DNA of 64,000 nt. Origin: Eurosta solidaginis (Eukaryota; Arthropoda; Insecta; Diptera; Tephritidae). Within the stretch, counting starts at the first letter, position 1. Every line of letters begins with the position of its first letter. Of the stretch, positions 1 through 9,329 are shown one piece after another. The notes under the pieces were generated by a model, which saw only the letters and a list, made by a program, of their open reading frames with translations, had not been told where the DNA came from and searched no databases. The DNA is taken from assembly GCF_040869045.1 (NCBI RefSeq), contig NC_090320.1, positions 144,606,941 through 144,670,940 on the forward strand, written 5' to 3'. The translations under genes and the position numbers were made by a program.

Positions 1-561
1 CAGATGGGATCGCCATGATATTTATGAAGAATTTCTTTAATTTTTGTCGACATTTGTCACATGCATAACTTCTGGGGTTAATGCAAATATTAGACCTTTG
101 AGAACTTGGGTACCTATTTTATATTATTCAAATTTTCCTACTCGAGTATTACTATTAATTAACAATCAATTTGTCCCTAAGGACAACTGTGTTTTTATCT
201 TATTTTACAAGTCCTAGATTGCCGGCACTTTTTAGCCTGGTTGAATATTGTCCTAAGTCAATAACTTCCTTAACAATCCGGTTGCTTGTATTTATTATGC
301 TACAAATTGTCTATCCTATTTTATAAGGTTTGTGGTATAAATCGTCTACCTTGACAGCCTTCATAGATGTTATTTTGATTAACTTCTATGGAAACTACTA
401 CTGTGAATTGGCAAATTCTTGAACTTAGACAGTGCTAATGAAGCTGTCTTAATAAATTCTTCTATTGGGTGAGGCATTTTGCAGTGATTCATTTGTAATT
501 GTTTACTGTTCTTATCGAAATTAGGTTGAGTTTAGATGGCTTAGGGTGCTAAATTTGAATA
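1..561. other. AT-rich stretch without a convincing gene
   Basis: Mirror of 62304-62864. Read in the direction of the neighbouring LTR (minus strand here) it has only short broken frames. It carries a GGCGATCC motif near base 10 that resembles the motif repeated behind the LTR at 1855-2003. Probably retroelement internal sequence, but I cannot assign a product. Confidence 0.4.
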
Positions 562-759
562 TTATATCAATAGCACGATTACGCAGGTTAAAACTGCTAG
601 CCAAACATCTGAAATGTTTGGGTTAATTTTTGGCTGTGGTTCGGCTGGTGGTTCATATTTTAGTATTCTATTCTCTGATGTTTCAGAGTTTCCTTTTCCT
701 ACCTCGTAACCAGCTATGGCTATCATAATGCCTTGGGCTATTTTTGTCCACGAATACAT
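562..759 (-). CDS. Small predicted membrane protein, 65 aa, unidentified
   Basis: A 65-codon ORF starts MYSWTKIAQG. Residues 1-18 are mildly hydrophobic and the middle is polar and proline-rich (PPAEPQPK). The last ~16 residues are a strong hydrophobic segment (WLAVLTCVIVLLI) at the C-terminus, suggesting a tail-anchored membrane protein. It lies downstream, in the same orientation, of the LTR at 2004-2417, so it may belong to that retroelement's internal region; a virus-like small membrane protein is another possibility. The right-arm copy (62106-62303) differs by one conservative Val-to-Ile change. I do not recognise the family and assign no function. Confidence 0.45.
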   Translation of the reverse strand: MYSWTKIAQGIMIAIAGYEVGKGNSETSENRILKYEPPAEPQPKINPNISDVWLAVLTCVIVLLI

Positions 760-1854
760 TTTAAAGAGATGATATGATTGAAAGGGAAAATTAAAGAGAA
801 AATAAAAATTTATTCCTGTTTCTTTGGGGGTGTTAATAATGCTAATTTATGCTTATTTCTCTGTTTTTACGTTTATTATATTAAGTATTCCATTTTACTT
901 TTACTTTTATTTTATTTTTTTTCTTATTTAGTTAGCATTATAAAAGTTATTATTTAAAAGGTTTATTTCTAAAAATGTTTGTTCTTAAGGAAAAATTTGT
1001 TTAATTTAACATTTTTGACATTTCTAATTTTTCTTACAAATTTGTCTGAAAAATTTTTTTAAATGATGAACAGTTAAATACAGTTTATTTTCTTTTTCAT
1101 TTTGTTTTTTATGCCATTTTGGCCTTAAAAAAATTTCTTATTTTGAAAAACATCAGTAAACGTTTCAAAAAATTTGTTTTTACATTTAAGGAGTTTTATG
1201 AAAACGATCTAAGCACTTGACTTTGATTTTGTATGTCCTCTTCTGGGAACATAACTCAATAATTAGTAACAAAAAGTTTTTACAGTAGAAATTTAAATTT
1301 TTGCTTGTCAATAGGCAGCCGTTAGGTTGCCCGAATATTTTCTTACTTAAAAATAATGTCTAAATTGTCAAACCGACTTCAGAATTAAGCTAATTATACT
1401 TATTATAATTATACGTATTATGCTGCCAGTCCTGTTGTTTATTCCACCCTTTTTATGCTCTGACCGACTTAAATAATTTCTTCCCAATTGTTTAGCACCT
1501 CATCAACGTTGGACATTTCTGGCTGGCTGTGGATTTGTGTGTGTAAAAATTGTGTTACTTTGAAGTGTGTTGGAATTCGAAAGGTACAAACGTGGGCGCC
1601 AGCGCATCTAATGGCAGCGTATTTGTTTTTCAACTGCCGCAATTTTCATGTAATCTTCATCGTTGGAGCCCAAATTTGATTCATCAAAAACATCATTGCA
1701 AAAGCAAAATTTGTGTTTGTTCCGAATGTGGTTCCTTTTTTTCTTCTTCCAGTTTAATGGAAAAAAAATTAACCGCGATAATAATTAGAGTTGGAAAACA
1801 CGTCCGATAGCTTCTCTTTTCGCTCATTTTATAAGGCATAGGCTGTGATCAGCC
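760..1854 (-). other. Retroelement internal/leader region, no intact gene
   Basis: AT-rich sequence between the 65-aa ORF and the LTR leader repeats. In the LTR direction there are short frames only, including one around 1560-1740 with an acidic stretch, broken by stops. The opposite-strand ORFs at 1488-1810 have low-complexity ends and no recognisable domain, so I do not call them. The right-arm equivalent (61011-62105) carries an AT-rich indel of about 48 bp. Confidence 0.35.
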
Positions 1855-2003
1855 AGTATTATACTTACCAATGAATTAGGCTGAATAATCAGCCAGTAAA
1901 ATCAAGGCAGGATCGCCATATAAAAGGCGTATCCTTGCCAGTAATGAACTTAGGCTGAAAAATCAGCCACCAGGATCATAGGCAGGATCGCCATATAAAA
2001 ATC
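1855..2003 (-). repeat. Leader tandem motif behind the LTR
   Basis: On the minus strand the unit TATATGGCGATCCTGCCT occurs twice (near 1907-1925 and 1980-1997). Each is followed by related text ending TCAGCCTAA, and a third degenerate TCAGCCTAA block lies near 1870. The first copy directly follows the LTR end, where a tRNA primer-binding site would sit. The others look like tandem duplicates of it. Confidence 0.6.
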
Positions 2004-2417
2004 AATTGTCTGTTTTGTGAGGTGTCAGTGCGAATGAGTGAATGAATCTTTATTCAAATATTGTTAGCTTATTTATACTAAATTATTCGAAACATATTCT
2101 TGCATACATGTTTACTTTAATTATACATACTTACATACCTACATACAAATTGACACAAATATGTACCTACATATTTGTGTTGAGTTGTGACATCTGTTGG
2201 AAACGCAATGTCAGCAAATTTGCCAGAATGCAAATTTGGTTTAGTCGTGCGTTGTACACACACCTGTATTAAATCCTGTGAATTGCTCTGTCAGCAACAA
2301 TTAGCAAATGCCCCTTTTGTGTTGATTAAAATTTAGACTATTTTTGTTACAGGGTAGCATATTAACTGGTTTACTCATTTGGCATTGAAATTGTTGGCAA
2401 ATTACACTACGCCTCCA
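2004..2417 (-). repeat. LTR-like sequence (BEL/Pao-type retroelement)
   Basis: On the minus strand it starts TGGAGGCGTAGTGTAA and ends near ACAGACAATTG, just before the leader repeats. It contains TATG-rich simple sequence, a TATA-like TATAAATAAG about 30 bp before TTCATTC, and an AATAAA. A diverged relative lies at 19793-20175 and the mirror copy at 60400-60813. It points away from the adjacent BEL pol fragment (2431-2729, plus strand), so the two probably come from different insertions or a rearranged one. Confidence 0.65.
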
Positions 2418-2430
2418 CTATCGAGGAATT

Positions 2431-2729
2431 ATGGTACATTCCAACCAAACAAAATATCAGCGCATAGTATTCCGTACTAACCCTGAAAACCACATAGGTC
2501 TTTATGAACTGAAGACTGTGACATTTGGGGTAAACTGCGCTCCCTCTCTCGCAAGAAGGACGCTTTTACAATTGGCAAAGGACGTCGGAAACACTTTTCA
2601 ATTACATCCACACTGCATGCTGGTGGACACTGATTCAATCAGCAATTTCTGCCAGAGATCAAATATCCCAAGCCTTGCAATCAGCCGGATTTCCACTACG
2701 AAAGTGGACAGCCAATTGCGAGCAAATTC
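2431..2729 (+). pseudogene. BEL/Pao retrotransposon pol (RT) fragment, part 1
   Basis: The translation contains KYQRIVFR, YELKTVTFGVN and TLLQLAKDVG, the run expected just before the catalytic YVDD region of BEL/Pao reverse transcriptases. The frame shifts near 2640, and a second frame then carries the downstream region ending RKWTANCEQI. At 2721-2729 it is cut by LINE A, whose target duplication (AGCAAATTC) recurs at 6686-6694. The frame resumes there in phase, so this is one pol relic split by an insertion. Host integrase, protease and gag are absent. Confidence 0.75.
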
Positions 2730-2746
2730 AGTGTGACCCCATTTAA

Positions 2747-3178
2747 TTTGTTTCGTCCCTCCCACAAATTGTCATCCTCCCAGCAGCTCTTGCAGCAGGA
2801 CTGCTACATATTCTCTTACTCCGGGAAGGTATCGAACCCAATCCGGGTCCGTCTCCTGACCCCGGTCCTGAGAAATGGTTTTGCTGCATTTGCCAGAAAA
2901 GAGTCTTTTTAGGACGGTCATACTCTGTTCAGTGTGTCTCGTGCAAGGGATGGTTGCATCGGACAGGTTGTTCTGGGCTTGATCCCAAAACCCGACGTCC
3001 ACGTAACTTTTATAAATCTTTTGTGGCTCCTTGCTGCTCACGCCCAAGGGCGTCCCGTAGTCTACGCCTAAGCGCCCCCCCCCCCCCCACTACCTTCCAG
3101 CAGCCTCGCTGCTCAGCAAGCCACAACAAGTACCCGCTGCTGCTCGCGCCCCACGGCGCCAACAACTCAAACAGCTGA
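2747..3178 (+). pseudogene. LINE A N-terminal segment: 2A-like motif plus PHD-like zinc finger
   Basis: One open frame runs from a stop at 2744-2746 to a stop at 3176-3178. A hydrophobic stretch is followed by LLLREGIEPNPGP; the GIEPNPGP core is at 2828-2851 and matches the 2A ribosome-skipping consensus (..E-x-NPGP). Next comes a cysteine/histidine finger (CCICQKR, then QCVSCKGWLHRTGC) at about 2889-2978, PHD-like as in some LINE ORFs, and a Pro/Gln-rich tail. No ATG lies between the upstream stop and the 2A motif, so initiation is either non-ATG or the true start was lost. A run of 14 C at 3075-3088 is a likely frameshift point; the right arm has 23 at that place. Confidence 0.7.
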
Positions 3179-3490
3179 TACCACTCATAACTACTACCTT
3201 CGTAGTAGAGCTGGTAGCAATGCTGAGCATCAGCCCCTGCCCCCGTCTTCTTCTCCCCCCTCTTTTCTGGCAGCAATCGTGCAGGTCAGGGAAACATACT
3301 CTTAGTCCCTACCTCCGTTTGCACCGTCTGCCAGCACAGAATATATAGGTTTGCGACATCCGCTCAATGCAGCTCCTGCCTTGGGTGGTGCCACTTTCCT
3401 AGATATTCTGGTCTCCGCGACGGCAACCCCTCGACGGGTTTCATCGCGCCATGTTGCCAGGTCGCAAACCCAAATCATCCGGGTACCCCA

Positions 3491-4504
3491 ATGCTTGCCC
3501 AAGGGCGTCCAGTCCCAAGGCCACAACAGCAATTGCGTCCTGGCCTTCCACAACCTAGGCGTAGTCACCCGTCACTTACCCCTAGAGTGGCGGCGTCACC
3601 CCTCATGCACTTCAGAATTCTGCAGTTAAACTGTAATGGACTAACTGGGAAGATTACGGGGATAGTCGATTTCATGAAGCGGCACAACATCCGCATTGCT
3701 GCGATTCAAGAGACTAAACTCACAGCGAGATCTGCATTGCAGACATGCTCTGGGTATAATGTCCACAGGAAAGACCGCGAGAGCGGAAATGGAGGCGGCC
3801 TCGCGTTTATTATACACCACTCTGTGCAATATTATATATTTGATCCTGGCATCGACCGCAGGGACAATGTCTTAGAACGTCAAGGCCTATCTGTTCGGTC
3901 AGGCGATGCAAATCTAGAAATCATCAACATCTACATCCCTCCTGTCACCTGTTGCCACAGTGGATACCGCCCTAATATCGAGGCCTTACTCACTGGCAAC
4001 AATCGCATTATCTTAGGCGATTTCAATGCCCATCACGACCTATGGCATTCAAACTTGCGGGCGGACAGTAGGGGTGAGATGTTGGCGGATCAAATAGAAG
4101 AAACGACGTTCTGCACAATAAACGGAGACGCCCCCACACGTATGGTAGGAAGCTGTCATAGCTCGCCAGATATCTCAATCGTGAGCGCAGAACTCGTAAA
4201 CTGCGTCAACTGGCAGCCGATGGTAACATTGGCATCCGACCACCTGCCCATACTTATTTCGTTCGAGCGTACCGCCGACTTCATCGTCACCGAAAAACGC
4301 ACTTTCATAAACTTCAAAAAAGGAAAGTGGGAAGAATATAAATCTGCAACAGACAGCAGCTTTGTTGCCCTCCCTATCCCGACTGATGCCCGCCAAGGGG
4401 AGCGTGCCTTCCGTATGGTCATTGAATCCGCCTCGGCAAATTTCATTCCCGCCGGGAGAATTCCCGAATTCCGGCCCACTTCCCGGCGGAGGCCGCGAGC
4501 TTAG
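3491..4504 (+). pseudogene. LINE A endonuclease (EEP) domain
   Basis: The domain begins near 3606 with FRILQLNCNG. It continues with IQETKL (catalytic Glu), GGGLAFII, IINIYIPP, IILGDFNAHH (catalytic Asp-x-Asn) and ASDHLPI (catalytic Asp-His). This is a full set of apurinic-endonuclease-like motifs for nicking target DNA during target-primed reverse transcription. The first ~38 codons before MHF are basic and Pro-rich linker. The frame ends at 4504 by a frameshift relative to the RT frame (from 4579); in the right arm the same region stays open in one frame (57449-59113), so this lesion is private to the left arm. Confidence 0.85.
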
Positions 4505-4578
4505 GGAGGGAACGCGACCTTATAAGATAGCTTGATCCAGGCGACCCCCAAATAAGGGATATAAACCAACGCATTAGA

Positions 4579-5911
4579 TTGCTTGTGGACGAACACAAGC
4601 GGGCGAAATGGGAAGAGCACCTAAGAGGTTGTATCCTCTCTACCGGTGTAGGTAAACTTTGGTCCACCGTAAAGTCCCTATCGAATCCGACTAAGCACAA
4701 AGACAAAGTTTCCATCGCCTTTGGCGATAAGGTGCTGTCGGATGCGAAAAAATGCGCGAGCGCTTTCTGCCGACAATATATAATGCATCCTACGGTTGAC
4801 AAAGATAGACGGAGAGCCAATAGACACGCACATAAACACAAATTCAGCGCGTCACCAATCATCATCACCGCTAGAGAGGTTGAGGACGTCATTGGTTGCG
4901 CTAAACCATCCAAAGCAGTGGGCCCAGACGGCATAGCCATGCCGATGCTTAAAAACCTAGGGAAAGAGGGTTTCAAATATTTAGCGCATGTCTTCAACCT
5001 GTCTCTTTCCACCTTTGTCATACCCGAGAAATGGAAAATGGCCAAGGTGGTCCCGCTACTAAAGCCTGGGAAACCAGCTAACATAGGTGAGTCATATCGT
5101 CCGATATCTCTCCTATCGCCAGTGGCAAAGACGCTTGAAGCCATTTTGCTCCCTAATTTCCAAGCACATTTGCAGCTAGCCCCTCATCAGCATGGCTTCA
5201 GAAAACTCCATAGCACTACCTCCGCGCTAAATGTCATTGGCACCCAGATAAATTGCGGTTTGAATCAATACCCCCACCATAGAACAGTACTCGTAGCGCT
5301 AGACCTATCAAAAGCTTTTGATACGGTCAACCATTGCTCGTTACTGCAAGACCTGGAAGGGTCTACCCTTCCCCCATGTCTTAAAAGGTGGACCGCAAAT
5401 TATCTGGGTGGTCGGCAGGCATCGGTGCAATTCAGAAACGAAACATCAAAACCAAGGAGAATTAAACAAGGGGTGCCACAGAGTGTTGTCCTATCCCCAC
5501 TTTTGTTTAATTTCTACATATCCAAGCTACCTTCACCACCGGAAGGAGTCACAATCGTTTCCTACGCCGATGACTGCACAATAATGGCCACAGGCCGAGG
5601 CCAAGAGATCGATGAGCTATGCAATAAAATAAACGGCTCTCTCCCTGATCTCTCCAGTTTTTTCGCCTCGCGAAACCTGGCATTGTCACCGACTAAATCT
5701 TCCGCCCCAAATGTCGACCATATTGAACATCCACGTCGATGGCACTACGCTACCGACTGTCCTACACCCCAAAATCTTGGGTGTGACGTTTGATCAGGAT
5801 CTACATTTTCGTGGGCACGCAACCGCAATTGTTCCGAGAATTCAGAGCCGTAATAAATCCTCAAATCCCTTGCTGGAAGTACCTGGGGAAAAGATAAAGA
5901 AACGCTCATGA
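4579..5911 (+). pseudogene. LINE A reverse transcriptase domain
   Basis: RT motifs in order: SKAVGPDGIAMPMLK, SYRPISLLSPVAK, QHGFRKLHST, VALDLSKAFDTVN (motif A Asp), GVPQSVVLSPLLFN, and SYADDCTIMA (motif C, YADD, near 5560). The long frame ends at 5793; the continuation with HPKILGVTFDQDLHF is in another frame (5711-5911). At the conserved GVPQG position the left arm reads GVPQSV and the right arm GVPQSG. The protein would copy the LINE RNA at the nicked target. Frameshifts at about 4505, 5705 and 5910 make it non-functional. Confidence 0.85.
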
Positions 5912-6034
5912 CCACATACAAAGCAATTAGCCAGCCGATTACGTGCTACGCGTCACCCATATGGTCGCCAAGCCTAAAAACTACCCACTGGAAGAAACTA
6001 CAGGCCTGCCAAAATACCCACGGGCTGTCTTCTT

Positions 6035-6631
6035 ATGTCCCCAGAACACCATCTGCATAATGAGGCGAGAATACTCCCCATCAGGGAGAGAAATGAGATG
6101 CTGACCAAACAGTTTCTGTTGAATACCCAGAAACCTGGGCATCCCAACAGACATCTGATTGACGAACCAGCGCCGCCTAGGGGCCTAAGGAGTCATCTCC
6201 GTAAGCATTTTAAGGAAATACGGCACCTGAGGACCCAGCCGTATGAAGCGAAAAAACACAAACTGGTCCTTGGTGAACTCCATAGACAGGCGTCGGACCT
6301 TTATGTCGGGAATTGCCCGGTGAATCCAGTACTTGAAGAAAAATATCCAGAACTCGCGGAAGAGGAACGCATACTCCCCAGGGAAACGCGTGTCACTCTT
6401 GCTCAACTTCGTTCTGGATACTGTAACAGGTTAAACTCTTACCTATCCAGAATCAACCCCGACATACAAAATGTATGCCCCGCTTGCAATGTGTCCCCAC
6501 ATGACACCAACCATCTCTTTAATTGTAATGTGGAACCAACGCCTCTAACACCCCTTTCCTTATGGTCCACCCCTGTTGAAACGGCAAGTTTCCTTGGACT
6601 CCCGTTAGAGGATATTGATGACAATTTGTGA
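6035..6631 (+). pseudogene. LINE A C-terminal domain with CCHC finger
   Basis: A 198-codon frame ends in CPACNVSPHDTNHLFNC (C-x2-C-x8-H-x4-C spacing), the zinc-binding signature near the C-terminus of many I/R1/ingi-type LINE ORF2 proteins. No RNase H motifs precede it. It ends 54 bp before the (CAA)n tail. The right-arm copy (56191-56775) lacks four codons near the SHLRKHF region. It is out of frame with the RT block, so this is a fragment and not a gene. Confidence 0.75.
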
Positions 6632-6694
6632 TCGGTCGCGGCTATTAGGTGGGGCGAGCATTGCTACAACAACAACAACAACAACAGCAAATTC

Positions 6695-6932
6695 TAAAAG
6701 ATATTCCTAAACAATATCTACTCAACAAATATTTCCTGGAATTCGAAGACGCAAGTTCAGTGAAGGCACTAGGAATAAGATGGGATGCACATAATGATGA
6801 GTTTTACTTCATCGTAAAATAATGGAAAATTGCGACAATTTAAAAAAGAGAGCGACCCTATCGGCAATCGCTAAACTCTTCGACCCATTAGGATGGCTTG
6901 CTCCAATAATAGTTGTAGCCAAGTAGTATGGA
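6695..6932 (+). pseudogene. BEL/Pao pol fragment, part 2
   Basis: It continues the BEL/Pao frame interrupted by LINE A. Recognisable BEL/Pao pieces are ALGIRWDAHNDEFYF and, after two stops, KRATLSAIAKLFDPLGWLAP, the conserved region after the RT palm. It ends at a stop near 6930, after which similarity is lost before LINE B. The phase across the LINE A target duplication is preserved, which independently confirms the insertion. Confidence 0.75.
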
Positions 6933-7002
6933 AATGGAGATTCTAGCTCAAATGGTGAAAGGAAAAATGTGAAAGGAAAAGTATATACACTCTGACACAT
7001 AT

Positions 7003-8541
7003 ATGTTTATTTATTTATTTATTTATTTAAAATACACATATAAGACATAGTCTTTTACAGTGCCATATTTGTTATTAATCTTATTACTAGTACAAAGTAA
7101 GTTTAAAAGCTAGAAACAAAAATAGAAGTAACATTCAAACCATACAGCATATGTTCCATGGTTTTAAGTAAACAAGAAAAAGTAAAACACATAAGAATGT
7201 TCAAGAACAAAGGGTGCGATGTATAGCTAATTTGAAGCGCTTAGGATTTGATTCTAACTTTACTTTATTAGGCAAAGCATTCCACAACTGCACAGCCCTA
7301 ACGAAAAACATTCTCGATGTTACTGAATACTTAAAATGCGGTACAATTAGATTGCAAGTACGGGATGATTGTGCGAAAGTAAGTTTTGCAAAAAGGCATT
7401 CCGGCGTACGAGAAAAGATAGTCTTATGTATAAATATTAGTAAACGACGGTCAAAGAACGCTGATAAACTGTATTCAAGAATAGTTTTTGAGAAGTTCGA
7501 AATATGATCATATTTCCGTTTAAGATAGATATATCTGGCACAATTATTAATCAGTAGTTGATATTTGTTCATGGAAGCTTTATCCAGGCAACTGTATATC
7601 AATTCATGGTAAGATATTATTGGTATTAATAGACTTTTGACAAGTTTAAGTTTTATATCTTCTCGAATAAAATAAGCCGTTTTCCATAAATGCCTTAACA
7701 TATAATATAACCTACTAATTGAGGAATTCACATGATCAGCACAAGAAAGATGCTTATTTAAGATAAATCCAAGAGTTTTGACATTCTTCTCATATTTCAC
7801 AACACTTCCATTTATAACTATCGGAGAAATGCCATTCAGATTGTAGGAAAAATGTGAAATAGCGATCGCCTGTGTTTTGGATGCATTAAGGTGTAGCTTG
7901 TTCTTTTTAGACCATTGAAATATAGCTTCTAAATCTTCATTTAATCGGCAAACTAAATCCTCCATTAAGCCAAGAGGGGCAGAAAGGTATATCTGAGCAT
8001 CATCCGCGTAGAGATGAATGGATAATTTACGACAGCATTTTTCTATGTCATTAATGTACAAACTAAATAAAATTGGACCAAGAATAGAACCCTGTGCTAC
8101 CCCAGATTTTACTGGTAATAACCTGGATCCACTATCCCCACATATTACCCGTTGGTACCTGTTTGTCAAATAGCTCTGAAGTAGCTTCACAGCATCGCTA
8201 CTGAAATCAAAATATTTTTTTAGCTTATGCAAGAGAATTCTGTGGCAGACCGTGTCGAATGCCTTAGAGAAGTCCAACAACGTAAGAATTGTGAGTTCGC
8301 CATTGTTAAAGTTTGGTCGTATGTCTTCTAAAACCTTGAGCATAGCGGTTGAGCAACTATGTCCAATGCGATAACCTGATTGATTTTCTGAAAGCAGATT
8401 TTCTTCAGTCAGATATTTCCTAATCTGGTTCGATAAGAGCTTTTCCAAAACTTTTGATAAACAGGGAAGAATACTTATTGGCCGAAAATTACATGGTTGG
8501 GAAGCATTACCCTTTTTTGGAATAGGTATAATATAAGCCAC
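7003..8541 (-). mobile_element. LINE B: 5'-truncated CR1/jockey-like LINE
   Basis: Minus-strand RT frame followed by about 170 bp of 3' UTR and a (TAAA)n-type microsatellite tail at 7003-7030. No endonuclease domain is present: the element begins inside the RT at 8541, a typical 5' truncation. I could not identify a convincing target duplication. Right-arm copy: 54283-55819. Confidence 0.75.
7201..8541 (-). CDS. LINE B reverse transcriptase, 446 aa, 5'-truncated but open
   Basis: Continuous frame with RT motifs IPIPKKG, CNFRPISILPCLSK, NQSGYRIGHSC, LLDFSKAFDTVCH (motif A), GVAQGSILGPILFSLYIND, and HLYADDAQIYLS (motif C). It has a typical C-terminal thumb/connection ending in FFVRAVQLWNALP. 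The N-terminal endonuclease half expected in a full LINE ORF2 is missing, so the ATG at 8541 is only the first Met after the truncation. The frame is uninterrupted here, while the right-arm copy lost 2 bp and is split. It has no start context or promoter, so it is probably not expressed as a functional enzyme. Confidence 0.8.
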   Translation of the reverse strand: MAYIIPIPKKGNASQPCNFRPISILPCLSKVLEKLLSNQIRKYLTEENLLSENQSGYRIGHSCSTAMLKVLEDIRPNFNNGELTILTLLDFSKAFDTVCHRILLHKLKKYFDFSSDAVKLLQSYLTNRYQRVICGDSGSRLLPVKSGVAQGSILGPILFSLYINDIEKCCRKLSIHLYADDAQIYLSAPLGLMEDLVCRLNEDLEAIFQWSKKNKLHLNASKTQAIAISHFSYNLNGISPIVINGSVVKYEKNVKTLGFILNKHLSCADHVNSSISRLYYMLRHLWKTAYFIREDIKLKLVKSLLIPIISYHELIYSCLDKASMNKYQLLINNCARYIYLKRKYDHISNFSKTILEYSLSAFFDRRLLIFIHKTIFSRTPECLFAKLTFAQSSRTCNLIVPHFKYSVTSRMFFVRAVQLWNALPNKVKLESNPKRFKLAIHRTLCS

Positions 8542-9329
8542 CTATGTGACGCTAAACAATTTCGTTGCCTACATTTAGGCGCATACGTTTTTCGGTTTGT
8601 GTTCCGTTCTTCCGGTTTGTGTTCTGGCTGATCTATAAGAAAAAGCTTACAGCTTTTTGCATTTAGCAGAGCTTAACCGTACAACATTGAAACATATTTA
8701 CATGTATATAAGTAAATAAAACCACATGCTGTGTTTCATTTAATTAAATTCGCTTTCAGATTTTCCGTAAGTATAAAACATAGAAACCCGATCAAGGACA
8801 GATTGAACATTTTCTTTTTCTTTTTATTTGGTCCTAAGCTTGTATGTACATACTGACCCATATAAGTACATGAGAATTTCATAATTAACTAAAGGGCATC
8901 TATATCATGAACTTGTAATTTCTTTATCACAAAGTTTCGAGGTTTTTGTTTTGTATTTTAATAAAACACATTGATTACAACCATTTTGGTTCCTTAATGA
9001 CATTACAGCATATAAATTATATATATATCAACAAACCGCAAAATATATACCGACACAGTCACATCCATCCATATACATACATTCAGAAAGATATATAAGT
9101 TGGACATCTTTTCGGTAAAAAAATGTAGTAAATTGTTTAAAGCCCCTCAGCACTCACCTATATTTCACGGATAAACATTTTATATGGATTTTCAACAGTG
9201 TTTAACCAGGATCACTTCTAATAAACAGCAATAAACTTTAATACTAATCGTTACTTCTTTAACACCGTTGCTTATTCTAGGCGTATTCGACATTATGAAT
9301 CAGGCTTTAAGAATTTAAAAGCAATTTCA
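8542..9329. other. AT-rich gap without a gene
   Basis: No frame of note. It contains a direct repeat GGTTTGTGTTC (about 8595 and 8613) and ATAT-rich tracts. It lies between the LINE B truncation point and the Polinton polymerase start, so it may be upstream Polinton sequence, but nothing in it proves this. Confidence 0.4.

Larger units (their letters stand above)
2730..6685 (+). mobile_element. LINE A: non-LTR retrotransposon (ingi/Vingi- or I-group-like)
   Basis: A 3956-bp insertion in BEL/Pao pol, flanked by a 9-bp target duplication AGCAAATTC (2721-2729 and 6686-6694), with a (CAA)n 3' tail at about 6665-6685. Order: 2A-like motif, zinc finger, apurinic-type endonuclease, RT, C-terminal CCHC finger, and no RNase H domain. 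That order, with a 2A-like motif at the N-terminus, recalls the ingi/Vingi/L1Tc group; clade assignment is inference. The ORF is broken by several frameshifts. The right-arm copy is 56137-60086. Confidence 0.85.
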
